Counted from the first letter of the stretch, positions 48,788 to 61,925 are shown. The stretch: 64,000 nucleotides of DNA from Ectocarpus siliculosus (GCA_000310025.1 FN649741.1:1370576-1434575); one strand, 5' to 3'. Notes: generated by a model from the letters alone, not told the origin. Numbers and translations: made by a program.

Positions 48788-51700
48788 TCACTTCAGCAGA
48801 CGGGTTGTTTCCCCAATCTCAGGGTGCGAGACTGACGACAGATCCTCCTGCACAAGGAAACACTTCTTATTTACCTCTTTCGATTCTATTATTCGCATGA
48901 TGTTCAGCAGCAGCAGGCAGGGCACGAGCATTGACGCCAATACGATCACCATCAACCACTGCGCCGCCCCGGTATAGTCCAATACCACCGAAGTGACATA
49001 CGGGAACGCGGCCATTCCGAAGGTAAGCCCGAACGTGATTACCGACATCCCCGATTCCGAAGGCGGGTTAATGCGGTTATTGAGCTCGTAGCAAAAATTT
49101 ACCGTCGGGCCCCAGGCGAAACCGTAACAGGCGATGCAGACCCAAAGCACCGTCGGCGAGTTTTGGAACAGTAGTATCGCTGCCACCCCTGCTCCTCCCA
49201 ACAGGAACGCCGCCATGGACAACCGGTATAGGCTCGAAAGAGTGCAATACAGCTGGGCCAGCAGGCCCAACAAAATGCCGACCACCGAAGCCGCAAACAA
49301 GTCGACTTGGAGAAGAGATTCTTGAGACGTTGGAATTACTCCGGTAGACTCTACATACGTATCAAGATACGAGCTCGAAGCGGACTGAAATTGATTGGGA
49401 GCGGAACCAGAGCGGGAGCATGCGGTAGGGTAGGGGGGACGGGGAGGGCGGGAAGGTTGTTTCGCGAAGGACTTGTAGACTACTCACACATGGTACAAGG
49501 TTCCCCTCCGGGAGTTAGTTGGTTTGCCTCCCGGGCGCGACGCAAGAGGACACGGCCAATCAATGTCATCGCAGTCGCATGGTTGGTCGTCATGACGTTC
49601 GGTAGTGCCGGTTTGCGTGCTACCTGCATACAATACAAATTTGCCAGGAATTTACATCATGTGCGGGGTATTGTGCTCTCTCGCGCCGTGACTTTTCGCT
49701 TGTGCGCGAGCGTGTGCTTTTATGTAGGCTAGCGCTGTCTTTGCTGCAGGTCCTACTGCTGTAATCCGCTGCGTTTGATCACTTACTCTTCTAGTGTGAT
49801 CCTGTTTCCCATGGTCTGTGGGGCTTTTCACGCAAAAAGCAACAACGGATCAAAGAGGCTCAACGTGCCCAAGAACAGCCACAGTCGTTGACTGCTGCGT
49901 ACCACTTCCATGTATGAATTTTTCGATTTTTCGGAATTGAAATTTTAATGACCGCTGCCAGAGTGAGTTGTGCGAGAGGACTTTTTCTGTGTCGCGTGGT
50001 GTGTTTCCATGAGCAACACCAAGAGTCTTGGTCCCCGCTGCGGGTACGCATGCGCCAGTTACCGTGTGATGGGTGTGTACACAACAAGCACGGCGGCTGT
50101 GTGGGCGCGTGGGCGCGTGTCGCGTGTCGCGGGGCAAAAAAAAAAGGTTATGTTTTCAGTTTTCATCCCGTTCGAGGAGGCTTTTATGGTTCGGATTCCC
50201 AACCCCTAAAAAAAGAGCCAGTCCCAGCGACTTTAAGCGGTCCTAACGCGCACCACCGGTGTCTCGCGAGCCCCACACGCAACGGGTAATGTACGGACGG
50301 GTCCTCTGCGTGCCATGCAGAAGAAAGTGCGAGAAAAAATGCTGTCCCAGCGGAGAAAAAAAAAACGAGCATAAAAAAAAGTTGAAATCCTACATATCGT
50401 ATGCATATGGGACAACAGTGCCTTGACAGAATACACGTGAGGTGTCCGTTGGCCAAATGTCTCTTAGGAGGTAAGGCTGATATCCTCTGTTGTTATCATT
50501 CTGTCCGAACACATGCTTCGCAGCACTTACTCATGCATGGTGGTTTACGACTTGGCTTCACGATAGTAGTGTGGTTTACCACTTTAAGGATGCACCGGTG
50601 CCAACCCCGCTACCGTGCCACGCTAGTTTGTTCCCCGCATGCTTCACAACAACCAAGACATCGCCCGGCTTGTTGGCCGAAATACGCCGAGTAGTGCGCA
50701 CTGACTCTATGCCTGAGGGTCGAGATGGGCAGCAAATCCCGTACGCGCGCCTCTGAAAATACAGCAGTAGCTCTGCGTTCCGCTCACCGTTCCACCTATC
50801 AGCCACAACACCATGGCGCCTATGTTAAACTCGACGCTGTACTTGCTGTAGAACAGAGAGCACTTCCTCGTCCACGTGCTCTTTTCCGGCCGGGCCGTGC
50901 CACCTGCTGCTGTGTCCATCATCAACGACTCGGGCGTTTCCTGCTCTCGGGCGAAACGTACGTGGGGGCATATGTCACGCAATTAGAACCCAATAGCGAA
51001 CACCTCATCGTACCATCCCTCAACCAAGACTGATGCGTGCTCTCACCCCTGCATACCACCATATGAACTCTCGCCCAAGCGAACATCAAGCATGCCCAGC
51101 GTTCTTACCCACTGTACCCAAAGCAGGGTAGTTGCTCTCTGTAAGCATCGAGGGTCTCTGCGGGCTCGCCCTTTCCCCCTGTCGACGTTCACCTTGTAGG
51201 CAACCGAGACAGGCGAGTGGTCTGTGGCAACAGCTGCACACATCCGGGCGATTTACGAGCCCCCCCCCCAGCCAACCCCAAGTATCACGCGTCTCGCACA
51301 CCTCGATTAGTCCTTCGAAGCTCTCCGGAGCTGGAATGACAACGCCGAGGATGATGGCAATTGCAATGCTCATGCCGGACAGGATGGCGTACTGGTCGAA
51401 GAGCGAATCATCCAGGTAGGCTACTACCGGAAATAAGGCACTCGAAATCCCCAGCGACACCACATTGGCACCAGTCCATAGGTTGCACTTGTCGCCGTGA
51501 ACCTTGCGAGTCATGATCTGACAACCGGTCATGAGAACATCCACGACAAGCCCCTGTACGAAGAACGCCAGGTGAAGGGTGAAAACCCTGGACAAGAACG
51601 GGAAGTACAAGAGGATCGCCGAAAGGAGCACCAGCCCGACCGACAGCACCGTGTTCCCCCGAACGCTGAGGTAGAGCTTCGGCGACATGAGCGCCCCGAC

Positions 51701-54700
51701 GCCGGTCCCCGCGCCCTTGGCGACGAACACCGTGCCGACCTTTGATCCCCGTTGTCGCATCATGATTTGGAGCCAATGGTGCCAACAGAACGGACCAAAT
51801 GGTCGGACCAGATACAAGCGGAGGTGTTAAGAGCGAAACAGGTGCAGCAGTAACTGTGCGTGCCGACGACAATAACAGCCACGGACGGGGTTTGCCCATT
51901 TCATATCTTTGTCCCCGCTTGCTTAATAGCTTGTGTTCCTTCCTTTCTTCAGTTCGAGGGTCCTTTGCGGCTTTTCTCCGGGCGCGGGCGTCGATGCCGC
52001 ACGGCCACCGGCAGCTTTCCTGTCCTGCACCGAGACGGACGATACTTCAAACGGCCCTGCCACACGATGAAGTACACCCGTGGTTCTCTTCGCGCTGCCC
52101 TGACTGACGCCAAGCGCACACGTGATCTTACCCATGTTAACCATTGGCAGGGTCTTGGCGAGAGCCGCCAAGTGTTCTCCGGCTTCTGCCTCACCCTGTA
52201 ACATGTGAACGCGGAGGGCCTAGCCAGGCGTCAACAACGCAGCGAATGCCACCACGGCTCCACCTGCTTGTACTGCTGTTGGATATCAAGCTTCGAAAAT
52301 ACCCACAGCGCCACCTACTTGTGCTCTTGGACATCAAGTTTTCTTCGAAAATACCCTCTAGGGAAAGCAAGAGTTAATAACTCGGACTTGCAAAGAAAGG
52401 TCCCTCTGCGGTTCGTGTTTGGGTGAGTGTCGCGAAGCCACTAAGACTCTGTCTTTTGCGTAGTGGGTGTGGCGAAGGAACACACAGACGTGGAACCCAA
52501 GGCTCGTAGCCGTATGCCGTACGAACCCGATTGCTTGAGAGCAAGGAGAAAAAGAGCGAAGCAGTCGTACCAAGAGCACGACCCCAGAGAGTTGACTCTG
52601 TTTTCGACTTCGCACCCGTTGTGACCATACTTCAGCCCGCCCTACTTCGTACTGAACTATTTGGACGAGTGGACGGGTCGCAGTTGACGACAAAAAATAT
52701 CAAAACTGTATTGCTGAAAGATGCGAACTATTGCGTAGTCTGTGAAATATGTCGTCTTGGAGCAAGAACACTAGGGATTATAGTTGCGAAACATACGGGC
52801 CATAGGGCTACAAGTTCGAGAAGTTTGCATAAATGCATCAAGATTTCGATTCCTATACGGAAACAATCCGGCTCCATACCCCGCGGGAGCCACAACCCTG
52901 TCAGCAGCATAACAGATTCAAGATACCGCACACTACAGTATGCTGCCACATGGCGAATGACCCGATGCCACGTTCAAACTAAACGAAAATAGTTGTGGGG
53001 GCCTGAAGAGGTGTACACACCTTGGTGGAGGTCGTACCACAGTTGATGGCCAGATCTTCCAACGTCATGTTTCCGCCCATCAGTACCTTCGCGTACAAGG
53101 GCCATAAACCGAGTCGGGCAAAGCAAGTGTTGTTGTAAGAAGGTTCGTTCTCACACACACGCGCGTTTACCAGAGGAGTGATACCTCGTGGAACACTTTA
53201 CTAGCAAGATAATGCGGCCTGTTTTCTTGCCCGGCATGAATAATAGCTGCCCCAAACACGTGCAGATGTCAGATGTTGCACAAAATTGGTGTGTTCACAT
53301 CATGTCGGGCACATGGTTGGCGTCCTACCATACTCATTCGGGTGTTGAGCTCATCATCAAGACATCCAACATCTCGTTTATATGTAGCGCAAAGGTCTAA
53401 AGTAGGCAACTATTTTAGCTTCGAAAATCGTGCAGTGGCTACGACTGGGAGGTAGATTCTCAGCGAGGCTAGACTCCGCAAATCGTGCCGAGTAATAGCA
53501 TATACCTGGTACAGTAGGTGGTCTGATATAGTGTAACTGCCGATATAGTGGCATCAAAATCTATTGTCACAATCTCAACATGTAAATGAACCCGGTACAT
53601 GGAACAGTGGCACTGCCCTGAATAGTGGCATATTCTCCCCTTGGTCCTACATGCCACTACACCGGGCCACCTACTGTATGGGAAAACGACAGAAAACGGT
53701 ATATACCGGACGGTCTGGGTGACACAAAAATGGCACACGAGGAAAATCTAGACTCGGGATTTGACCCCGAGGTCCCACGCTGAGTGGCCAAGACCATCGG
53801 CTTCCATTCTCTGGCTCACGCTAAAGCGGAGACCGTGGCTGTTCTTCCTGAGTTGGCCTTCACCGTTTGTTTCTCGCAAAAAAAGGCAGGGCCAAAAGTT
53901 ATCTCTCCTTAGCTTGGGCTTTGCAGGAAGAACACAACCACAACCGCAGACAATATACAGCAAAGAGCACAGGCATCCATCATGTGCTACCGTACGGTTC
54001 ACAGCAGTTGAGATACAGAACGGGCCCGGAGATAAGAAACTTGAATATCGGATCGAGGCTAAGGTTCTTGTTTCATTGCCACTGTCGAGCAAAGGTTCAG
54101 CGTGGGACCTCGGGGCCAATTCCGGACTCAACTCCTTGTGTAACGCTTTGTGTCATCCCCAGACCCCCTGGTGTACTGTCCTCTGTCGTTTGGCCAGAGG
54201 AAATCGGTACGTACGGTAGTTCGTGAGAGTACACTCGAGATAATAACAGCTGATCATTTCTCGCGTCTAAAAAATACCGTACACATCGTGTTGAGGAACT
54301 CCTCCGTGTGATGCCGAATCGGAGCTTTGAGAAATAATGGAATGTTGCAGTGTAATGAGCCACGGAATACGATTCTCAATACCTTGCAGTAGTCTTCTAT
54401 CAGCGATGCTGTGTGAGAAACGCTGCTTCCAGGCAGCAACCACACTCGCGCGGAGACTTCCGCAATTCAAGCGGATCTTCAAGACTGGTGGTTCATCCGC
54501 TCCAGCTAGAGTGTCAAATAGGGGGGGGGGCGTACTCATTTGTTGCTTGCCGTAGTCATTTGACCATTGACCAAATAGGGGGGGGGGGTAACGTGGAGAT
54601 CACCTAGGCCACATACAGTCTCCTTTCTGCCTGTCGAGGACGATTCCCTCTTTTCACCAACTGTATAAAGGTCTGTCTGTCGGGCGCCAACTGTATAGTT

Positions 54701-57700
54701 TATAATGAGCCGCGGAGCGCGAAGCGCGGCATTCTTTCCCTTCGTCCCCAGGAGGGAAAAAAAGGCTCTATATATCGGCCAAAGTTGCGCCGCGCGATAC
54801 AGGGGCCCCAAAACTTGATTACCGGGAAGCCGAAATAACGCACCTTTGGGACCAGAACGACATCTATAGGGCACCGATTGACGATCTGTTCGCTTCAGAG
54901 GAAGAAGAAAAATAGCGCGCTCTTCGTCACACTGGTTTGGTCGTGCTCCGATAGCAGATGGCCGTGCTGCACAAGCGTTTGTGCCCTAAATTCGTAGGAG
55001 GTCTTGCTCCCCAACCCCTGGGTTTCTCCGCGAAAAGGCGTGGACAAAAGCGGAGATCGCACGCGCGCGCGATTCAAACCAGGAGAAGAAACAGAGACAG
55101 CGCCGCAACAACACGACAAAAAAACGCATCATCGCTGGGACGCTCATCCGAGACCAGCTTTGAAAACAAGGAGGGGCCGAGCCTATACGACCTGTGCGCC
55201 GTGGGTAGTCATGCGCCATGTGTAACCTGGCCGAGGTTTTAATGATGTTGAGTGGGGTACAACCGACTGCTAAAAATACAGCAGACCGATCTTCTGGACC
55301 GACCGATTATCACACCTACCATCGAGAGAAACCGTCGAGGGCGTGAGGGTCTACTGCTGTACACTATTAGGTAGGATGGTTACCCGGGATCGGTTCTGTC
55401 AGGTTGCTGCGTACTTGCGCCGCGCTACTGACTGTCTTTCCAAAAGCAGTGCCCTGCTTGATGCTGTTGCTGCTGTTGTGGCTGTGGGTCTCTCGTATCA
55501 AAGTCATGGCCATCAACGACTTTTTTTGTTGTTGGTGCATGTTTTGTTTTTGTTGTCGTAATAATGTCCCGTGATGTATGCAATTGCTTGCTTTCACATG
55601 GCGGGAAATTTGGAGGCTCGATCGATACGAATGTGGCGGGCATCTATCTGTCACGCATCTGTCCGTCACCACCCCATGTCTGTCTACGCTGCTGCAGCTC
55701 GAGCTCCTCGGCGGTGTGATGTGTGATACGCTCGCCGCCAGCTAAATGCCGCATGCGTGCCTCTTCCAGATGTGCATGTTTGCCTCCGCACAGTGGGAAG
55801 ACTTAATCTTTTGGTTCTTGGTGTGTGTGTGCAGGTGCATCAACGGAAAAGAAACTACCGCACAAAAGTGCAAAATTTTGAACGGGCCGCAAATACAACC
55901 ATCGTCGCACCTGTCGCACCCATCCCTCTGGTGCACGTAGCTGCACCACAAACGATTCACGCTGCTGTGTGTCGTCATTCGTGCACCATCAGCATCGCAG
56001 ATAAGACTAATGCGAGGTATTGAGTCGCTACCTCGCGGCTTCATTACCCCGCCCTATCTAGTATAGAGCCTGTTTTTTCGTGTATCCCCCCTGGACGGAG
56101 GCAAGAGCACGGTCGGTCGCGCTTCGCGCTCCGCGGTTCTTTACAAACCGGTACTCAGAGGACGTCAAGCCGCAGGCACGGGGCGCGCTGGCACGCTCAG
56201 ATTGTGTTGCTGGGGCGATATTCTAGGGTTATGACATGTCTTCGCAAAAATCCACCGAAAGGATTGAGGGAGAAACTAAGCCACCGAGGATTTCAGTGTC
56301 TACATACATGCACCGGTGGGTAAAACTGTCCTACATATAAGCTCATATTTACCAACAACACCTGGATCTCGCGCTACATACAGTACAAGGCTCGCTTCAC
56401 TTTAGGACGTGGCGGACGGAGTGTATTTTTATGGTATTTGGAGGTAGACATGTGATCGTGGTTGATCATGGTTATTTGGCGCCGTCGGATGCTAAGACGT
56501 GACGTCATGCTGGATCAGGGCTTTATGCCGAGACATGTATGTGCCCTTCTGTTCAGTGTGTGCGTGCAGACGATCCATGATCATCGTGTGTGCGTGGGAT
56601 ATCGTGAGTTGGCTTGGAAAGCGTTAATCAAGAGAAAGAGAACAACGGAAAGCAACAACTACGTGCTACTGTCGTTGGACAAGAGAGTTCCACACAGCTC
56701 AAAGGTGATTGATTCTGAAGGAAGGGGTCAAATACCATTACAGTATTTGTTTTCCTTTGGGCTGTCGCATCCTGCTGATTCTCTTGTTTGCATTTTATTG
56801 TATGTGGCGAGGAAAACAACATTACACCAAGCCTTCATGCAGCAATAAACCGACAGCTCGGTGTGGCGAACATTGGGGGTAGTAGCAATACAGCAGTGGG
56901 TAGCGCCGGGGCGTGGACGGCGCCGCGAAAGTAACCACTCTCCCCCCTACCAAAAAATTACATGAGCTAACAACAACAACAACAACAACAACAGCAGTAG
57001 GTGTGGGGTGGGAGCATGGCAGCAGCAGCAGGGGGACGTTTCTTATTGGACACGCTCCCCACTATCCCTTGTTTCTTATGTCTTGGGGGTACCGCACGAT
57101 CATGTTTCTTACTCGGAAGCTTCTTATGGTGTGGCCGAGATTGAGCGTGTCTCGTATTTACTATTTTTTTTTTCGTGACCATTTGAACTTTTCATTACTT
57201 CTGTATGCACGAACCCGTGTGCATATCTTCCCAGCCGCCGATACAGTTAGCGCCCGCCCGCGATTAAGAAACATTTTGTTGAGAAACAAAGGCTCAAATT
57301 TCCACGAAATAAAAGAAAATAGGGTCAAGAAACACAGCTCAATCTTGGCCACAATAACAAAACAAACGTCTCCGTAAGAAAGAGGAGCGACCGCTACCAC
57401 CCTACTACTAAAGAAACGAGGGTTTACGGGGGAGGAGGAGTAAGTGTGTCGAATAAGCATCACCCACACAGCTCCTATATAATGTAGCTCTCTCTCCCCC
57501 CTACCCAATGTGCTACTACATGTATGTACGCACCCCCTCGCATAGCGCACTACGAAGTATTGTAGTTTGGCGAGGGGGGGGGGGGGGGCGTACTCTTATG
57601 TTTTGCATGCCTTAGTGGTTAGACCATTGACCACGCGTCCTCGAGAGGACGGAGAATTGTTCCCACAGGACCGATCACCGATGGCCAATCGTTCCTTCCT

Positions 57701-59235
57701 ACTTTGCCAAAGGTGCCTCAAAAATGTCTCCCCTAGTCTGTCTATCCTAACGATATCCCTTCCCGCCTATTCAAACTACTTCCTACTCCCCAGTACAGCT
57801 ACCGTCCTCTCCTCTCTATTCCATGCCTCAAACATCTCCCTGTACGTCCCTTGTATTTTTCCCAGCTCAGTCATGTACACTTCCCTCTCCTCTTCGTACC
57901 ACGGACATTCCGCGACTACATGAACACGGTCTTCGCATTCGAAGCCGCAATCACATTTGAACTTGTCGTCTTCGTCGTCTACCGTCCTATGTCTTCGTCG
58001 ACGTTCTCGAAGGCCTATGTCCCCGGTCCTGAATTTGACCTTAAGCTTTGTCCCTGCATCCATTGGTCCATGTAGGTAATCCTTGAACCCTATTCCTTCT
58101 TTCAACATTCCGTACACTTCTAGACGCTCCTTATCCTTGGTTTCTTTCTTTAGATTCTGTTCTTCTCTCTCGGCGCAAGCAGCAGATATCTTCTCCTTAA
58201 ACCCCTGTAGACCCTCCGTTTCCAGCGACACATCTTCGTCGATGTCTAACCCCTTCCATACGTCCTCTACAACCTTGACCCATTCCGTGGGTTGTCTACC
58301 CCTCTTTTTGTTTGCCCACTTCGCCTCCCATACTATTCTCGGCAACCTCTCCTCTCCCATCCCGCACATGCGATACTGCCATGTCAGCTTCCTTGCGTCC
58401 CTTCCCGACCGTAGGGATTGGATCCCCAATTCTGCCCTGACGGCTGCATTACTTGTGCGCTTGGAGCATCCTAGGATGATTTTCGCTGCTTTCATCTGCG
58501 CCGCCTCGAGTTCTTTCACTACCTTCTTATTTCCTTCCCATACTTCTCCGGCGTACTCTAGCGGCGGTACGATTACGCTCTTCAAAACCGCCAATTTGAT
58601 GCGTGTATAAGGGTATAGTTTGGCGAGGGGAGTGTTTTTTTTGCGGCGCCCCCTCCCCCACCCTGCCGGCTCTGGCGCTACCTCGCACGTATGTCGCGAA
58701 CCACGATATGCTGAATGCTGTATGTATGGGTTTGATGCGCTCTCCGCCGCCTCTCGTGAGGGCTGTTAAAGTTATTTGTAGTTGAAGAATTAAGGAAAAA
58801 TAACACACGGAGAAAGACTGAAGAATTCAAAGAATTCAGCAGGATTCTGCATTTTGTAGTTTGCCGCAGGAAAAAACAAGAAACTTGAAATTGGACAAAT
58901 AATTGCACCTGATGATGTGACGAGTCAGCCCACAAGAAGAATTTGAGGCTGGACCGGAAAGTGGCGTTTCCTAAACGCGGGCGCTAACTGCTATAGATGT
59001 GCTGCTGTAGCAATCGGTCTTCACGTAGACCCATTCGAACGGGTACCTTTGGGGTGGTGCCTGTTTACAGCTTCCAGCTATTGCTTGTGGTAGGTTGGTT
59101 GTCAGCGCTCCTCGCCCATTTACTCACCATTCCGAAAACGGTGATCGCCAGCACGTATCCCCACCCCAAAGCGAGCTTGAAACGCTGCCTCCGTGCCTCC
59201 GTGCCGATCTGGCCATAGCTCCTGCGAGCGTCCAT
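48788..59235 (-). CDS. Major facilitator superfamily transporter (MFSD4/FucP-like), paralogue 2
   Basis: Five exons: 59128-59235 (ATG), 53021-53086, 51302-51739, 50788-50940 and 48788-49384 (TGA), all phase 0, giving 453 residues. The frame is open upstream of the ATG but has no further ATG. The joined helix 1 region (ALGWGYVLAITVFGM, then VLMGGNMTLEDLAINCGTTS) aligns residue by residue with paralogue 1. Helix 2 is VGTVFVAKGAGTGVGALMSP. The second half starts LFYSKYSVEFNIGAMVLWLI and ends near LVPCLLLLNIMRIIESKEVN. Introns after TSTK, after GLIE and after LIGGT sit exactly where paralogue 1 has its own. An extra intron after FGM, 6 kb long, holds a LINE and MITEs. Paralogue 1's last intron is absent here, so the final exon is uninterrupted. 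Substrate unknown; a sugar-like symporter is the family expectation. Confidence 0.82.
53512..53676. mobile_element. Tc1/mariner-type MITE
   Basis: 165 bp with TA target duplications (53510-53511 and 53677-53678) and inverted ends CAGTAGGTGG at the left and CCACCTACTG at the right; the similarity continues imperfectly to about 24 bp. It is located in intron 1 of the second transporter gene. Confidence 0.65.
54531..54572 (-). mobile_element. 42 bp LINE/SINE 3' tail insertion
   Basis: Only the terminal 42 bp of the family (complement of GGTCAATGGTCAAATGACTA and on to GAGTACG) is inserted. It is flanked by AAATA plus ten G (54516-54530) and AAATA plus eleven G (54573-54588), a target-site duplication containing the G tract. 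It is an extreme 5' truncation. Confidence 0.7.
55279..55359. mobile_element. Small TA-flanked inverted-repeat element
   Basis: 81 bp with TA at both sides (55277-55278 and 55360-55361) and ends CAGCAGACC and GGTCTACTGCTG in inverted orientation. Short, so it could be chance. Confidence 0.35.
56425..56835 (+). repeat. Dispersed ~400 bp repeat, copy 2
   Basis: Partner of 34785-35175, with the same block order in the same orientation. It lies in intron 1 of the second transporter gene. Confidence 0.5.
57578..58615 (-). mobile_element. 5'-truncated LINE retrotransposon
   Basis: The minus-strand frame from 58594 to 57776 encodes 272 residues typical of the region after the reverse transcriptase domain: PPLEYAGEVWEG, then LEAAQMKAAKIILGCSKRTS, AVRAELGIQSL, and a C-terminal Cys/His motif CDCGFECEDRVHVVAECPWY (~225-245). 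A ~200 bp 3' untranslated region ends AAGGCATGCAAAACATAAGA, GTACG and a C tract. The 15 bp duplication TAGTTTGGCGAGGGG flanks it (57563-57577 and 58616-58630). The polymerase catalytic part is missing, so the copy is dead. It sits in intron 1 of the second transporter gene, in the gene's orientation. Confidence 0.85.
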
Positions 59236-61454
59236 CAGCTGGCGCAACGAAGCGAAGAAGGCAACGCGCCCGACCGGTTTGTGACGATGCCGTGGATGAG
59301 CCTGATGTGCAGGTTCCTGGTGATTGTTGTGCGTGAAATCAACAGCCTGGCGCGGGGTAAACGAGGCTTCAAAAGGTGGTGATTTGTTGGACAGCAGTGG
59401 TAGCACAGCCTGGCGTAGGTAACGAGGACTTCAGGCGATGATGGTTGGATAGCTGAAACCGTGCCTGTAGTGAGCACTTGGCAGGTGGCCGGATTCTCAC
59501 ACATAGATGAGGTGGTTAGGTGATATTAATAGCAACCAGCCGCCGCAGCGCCTCACCTTCAAAATCCGAACCGAACCGAACGAACAACGAAACAGGAATC
59601 CGTGAACAGCCCGCCAACCGAACCCGAACTTCTGACCATTTGCGGCTGCCGCCTGCCGCCTGCTGCTTCTGCTTTCTGCTGCTGCTCTCCACGCGGGCTC
59701 CTCATCACACTGCTCCCTCAAAAAGAGCGCCATTGTAATGATTTTCTGGGACACGAGCTGCGAAGACATAGAGAAGACACCAGCGAAGCGGGGGCGATGC
59801 TATACAGCAAAGCAGCAGAGGTATCTCCCATCATCTGCTCCTCCTATTATGGAAGTTCTCAAACTCCCCAACTTATTTATTTTCGTCCATTATTATTCCT
59901 GTTCGGGGGGCCTAACTTTTTTTCCGTTTGCGAGCACGGATTGAATGATTTTTATTTCATCAGTATGACCCAACGAATCCTTGATGTTTGCTCAATAATT
60001 CTGGAATATTGTGCTGCAGGCAACCAAAGAAAAACTAAGACTCTTTTCTATGATAGAGATGGTTTCGTGGTGTCATAATAAGAAAAATAAAAAAAAACTA
60101 AGACACATGAAACAGATTGAGAGCGCAAGTAAAATGCCGTCTTGCTCCCAACGTTTTCTGATCGGACTATCTATGTGATGAGTCGTCGTATTGTATTATA
60201 GCGTGTATCTCTACGACTTTTCTGTGTTTTATTTATTTATGTCGTTGTATGTTGCGTATCGCCAGCGAGACATGGCGCGGTTCGTCAGACCGCTTCTCCG
60301 GCATTATTGATTGATCGTTTATGCTTTGCGTCCGTCCTTGGTTTTCATTAGGTCTTGCCGTCTCTATATACGATTTGGGTACCCTGGCACGCTGGAGATC
60401 GTTCTCGGTGTGTTTGCCTGTCGTTCATTTCCCCTGCCCTACTTCCTTGACGTTATCCTAGATTGCGTTGAGTTTTCCCTTTACGTCGCGTCCAGTATCA
60501 AAGGCCGTATTCGTTCGGAAATTTGTGTGGGTTTTAAGTTTCGTTGCCGTATTTTGGACTCTCTCGTGTAGTCATCCTCATTCCTCCAGTTGTGATACGC
60601 GCGGCGGGTGCGTGCGCGTAAAAGAGTGGTGTGTGGCGTTTGGACTTTGATTTTGTTTCCTCGTCGTCTGTTGGGGATAGCGTGCTCTGCAGCAATATAT
60701 ATTCGTCCTAGCTTTATTCCATTGGTATGAGCGTTGTCATGGAGATGTCGATGTTTAGTCTCGTGACCGTTCGCATCCTTCGTCTCAATGATGGTGGGGG
60801 GTTGATTCGGGATATTTCTACAACTCACCTACTTTTGGGTGTTTTGTGAAGAATCATATCTATCTTCGATTCATGATCATAAATCATGAGCTTTTAATCT
60901 TTGTGTAGCTTTTAGGATTTGAGCATTGATTTGAGTATAGAATCTGCATATATGATATTCGGGGTGGGCTAGTGTTAAGGAGTGTGGCTGCTAGCATGAA
61001 TAGGGTACATCTTATTGTTGATAGGGTGCGGGTCGGTCCCAGGAGGTATACCCTTCTGATCCCTATCCCTTAGGATTGTCTATTCTGTGTACCCCCTGAG
61101 ATTGAAATTGGACCCCCACTTCATCTCAGACCCTTGCGGATCGTCTCTCAGCAATAACAAGCAACTTTCCCATCTCAACGTGGTCGTGGACAAGAAGAGT
61201 GTCAACGACAGAACCTTCATCTATCTCTAGGAGCAAGCTAACGCCCACGGCTTCACCTCCTTTAAAGATAAGATACGTGTGTGTGTGTGATTATGCATAC
61301 CGACCGGTGGAACACATAGATGAAGGATTTTGATGTGGATGGGACAGATATGTTGCACAGCTTTTGCTCTATCTACCCGCCTGAACACCCCCGTACTGCT
61401 GCAAACCCTTCAACTGAAACCCTTCACATGAATACTACATAGAAGACTGACCGG
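59236..61454. other. Upstream of transporter paralogue 2, no gene recognised
   Basis: Contains the 5' flank of the transporter. Frames near 59600-60080 and 60300-60570 have no family match or splice support. The part near 60,000-61,400 is AT-rich. Nothing else is recognised. Confidence 0.45.
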
Positions 61455-61463
61455 GGGGGGGGG

Positions 61464-61737
61464 TGTACTCATAGTCGTGCATGCCGTAGTCGTTAGCCCA
61501 TTGACCTCGCATCCCTACAAAGCCGGGACGGAGCACGCCGGGTTCTCACCGGACCAGGCTCTCACATCACCAAGCGCGAAGCGCCGTGAGGTATTCGGCG
61601 AGTCGCATGAAGGGTGCGCTGCATCCTGCTAAGGGTGTTCGGCATCTTGTGCTTACTTCTTTGCGCACGAATGACAGCTGCGTATGACTTAATTTATTTT
61701 GTGGTGCTATCACTTCCAGAGACAGTTGTAAGCACTG
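61464..61737 (-). mobile_element. SINE-like repeat, copy in first duplicon
   Basis: Complement of the family at 10863-11157. The 3' tail faces left and abuts eleven G. Confidence 0.65.
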
Positions 61738-61925
61738 CTGTGTAACTGCCTCGAGGATGCTTGACCATTTTAACACAACGTGGTGCGATCATCCCCCGTT
61801 GCGCGGAGTTAGGGTTCTCGACCCCGCACAACATGATCTACTCCACCACCATTTATGGTTACCGCCAAAAACAAAACAGAGGTAATAAAAAAACGGTAAC
61901 CTGGTTGCCGAGTTCACGAAGTGAC

